Origin: Halobacillus faecis | GTDB lineage: Bacteria; Bacillota; Bacilli; Bacillales; Halobacillaceae | NCBI RefSeq assembly: GCF_007991335.1 | Contig: NZ_BJYD01000020.1 | Location: 34,508-98,507, forward strand | Direction: 5' to 3' | DNA length: 64,000 nucleotides | Shown here: in pieces, positions 63,915 to 64,000 of the stretch | How the letters are laid out: every line of letters starts with the position of its first letter | How positions within the stretch are numbered: position 1 is the stretch's first letter | Notes under the pieces: generated by a model | Told to the model about the DNA's origin: nothing | The model's database searches: none | What the model saw: only the letters and a program-made list of their open reading frames with translations | Made by a program: the position numbers and the translations under genes

Positions 63915-64000
63915 AATAATATGGCAGGATTGTGGAAGACTCAGTTTCGAGACCTTCCGAGGTTCGTTGCGATGTTGAGCGTCATGGGTGGCTGGGGAGC
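63915..64000 (+). repeat. Dispersed intergenic repeat, copy E, cut by window end
   Basis: Holds the core GACTCAGTTTCGAGA (63938-63952) preceded by GGCAGGATTGTGGAA. The same preceding string, slightly altered (GGCATGATTGTGGAA), stands before the core of copy D. GC-rich GGGTGGCTGGGGAGC follows at the window end. Confidence 0.6.

Overview
The window is a chromosomal core segment of a low-to-mid GC, endospore-forming Firmicute of the Bacillaceae. Gene order closely follows the Bacillus subtilis fni-yphA-der-gpsA ... spoIVA-hbs-mtrB-hepS-menG-hepT-ndk-cheR-aro supraoperon-ypiA/ypiB-qcrABC-ypjABCD-dapB ... dinG-aspB-asnS-dnaD-nth-ponA-recU-yppE ... ypsA-gpsB-rnpB-ypsC-ypwA region. Sporulation genes (spoIVA, spoVIF, sspM, a cotD-like gene, ypjB) confirm a spore former. 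Long acidic, lysine/arginine-free tails on two exported proteins (QcrC and PonA) suggest a moderate halophile such as Halobacillus or a relative; the genus is inference.

Layout. 1-9.0 kb: end of fni, then yphA, a YIEGIA membrane protein with its small partner, der, gpsA, spoVIF, yphE, yphF and spoIVA. 9.4-13.3 kb: hbs, mtrB (TRAP), the menaquinone genes hepS-menG-hepT, and ndk. 13.5-20.6 kb: cheR and the aromatic run aroC-aroB-aroH-hisC-tyrA-aroA. The trpEDCFBA block that sits inside this run in B. subtilis is absent, although TRAP is present. 20.7-28.5 kb: an unassigned protein resembling a degenerate dihydroorotase, ypiA and ypiB/reoY, ypiF, the cytochrome b6c operon qcrABC, ypjA, ypjB and a YugP-type protease. 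28.5-43.1 kb: ypjC on the minus strand, ypjD-dapB-mgsA-bshA-cca-birA-panBCD, dinG, ypmAB-aspB-asnS. 43.2-49.1 kb: dnaD-nth convergent with ponA-recU, then sspM and yppE. 49.4-64 kb: a large RND exporter (minus), cdd, cotD-like, ypsA, gpsB, RNase P RNA, ypsC, ypwA, a lipoprotein, an SDR enzyme, cheX, a type III polyketide synthase pair, small unknown genes, an RNase H-like gene and a queuosine-precursor transporter preceded by a preQ1-I riboswitch.

The genes serve central anabolism (aromatic amino acids, menaquinone, pantothenate, lysine/cell wall, bacillithiol), menaquinol-cytochrome c respiration, cell-wall synthesis control (PonA, GpsB, ReoY), DNA replication and repair (DnaD, DinG, Nth, RecU, HBsu), ribosome and RNA processing (Der, YpsC, rnpB) and sporulation. 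Non-coding highlights are the riboswitch, rnpB, candidate SigE, SigG and SigK promoters upstream of sporulation genes, and a degenerate dispersed intergenic repeat family with at least five copies, some bounded by inverted TTTCGAGA-type cores. I saw no CRISPR array, prophage, intact insertion sequence, tRNA or rRNA gene.
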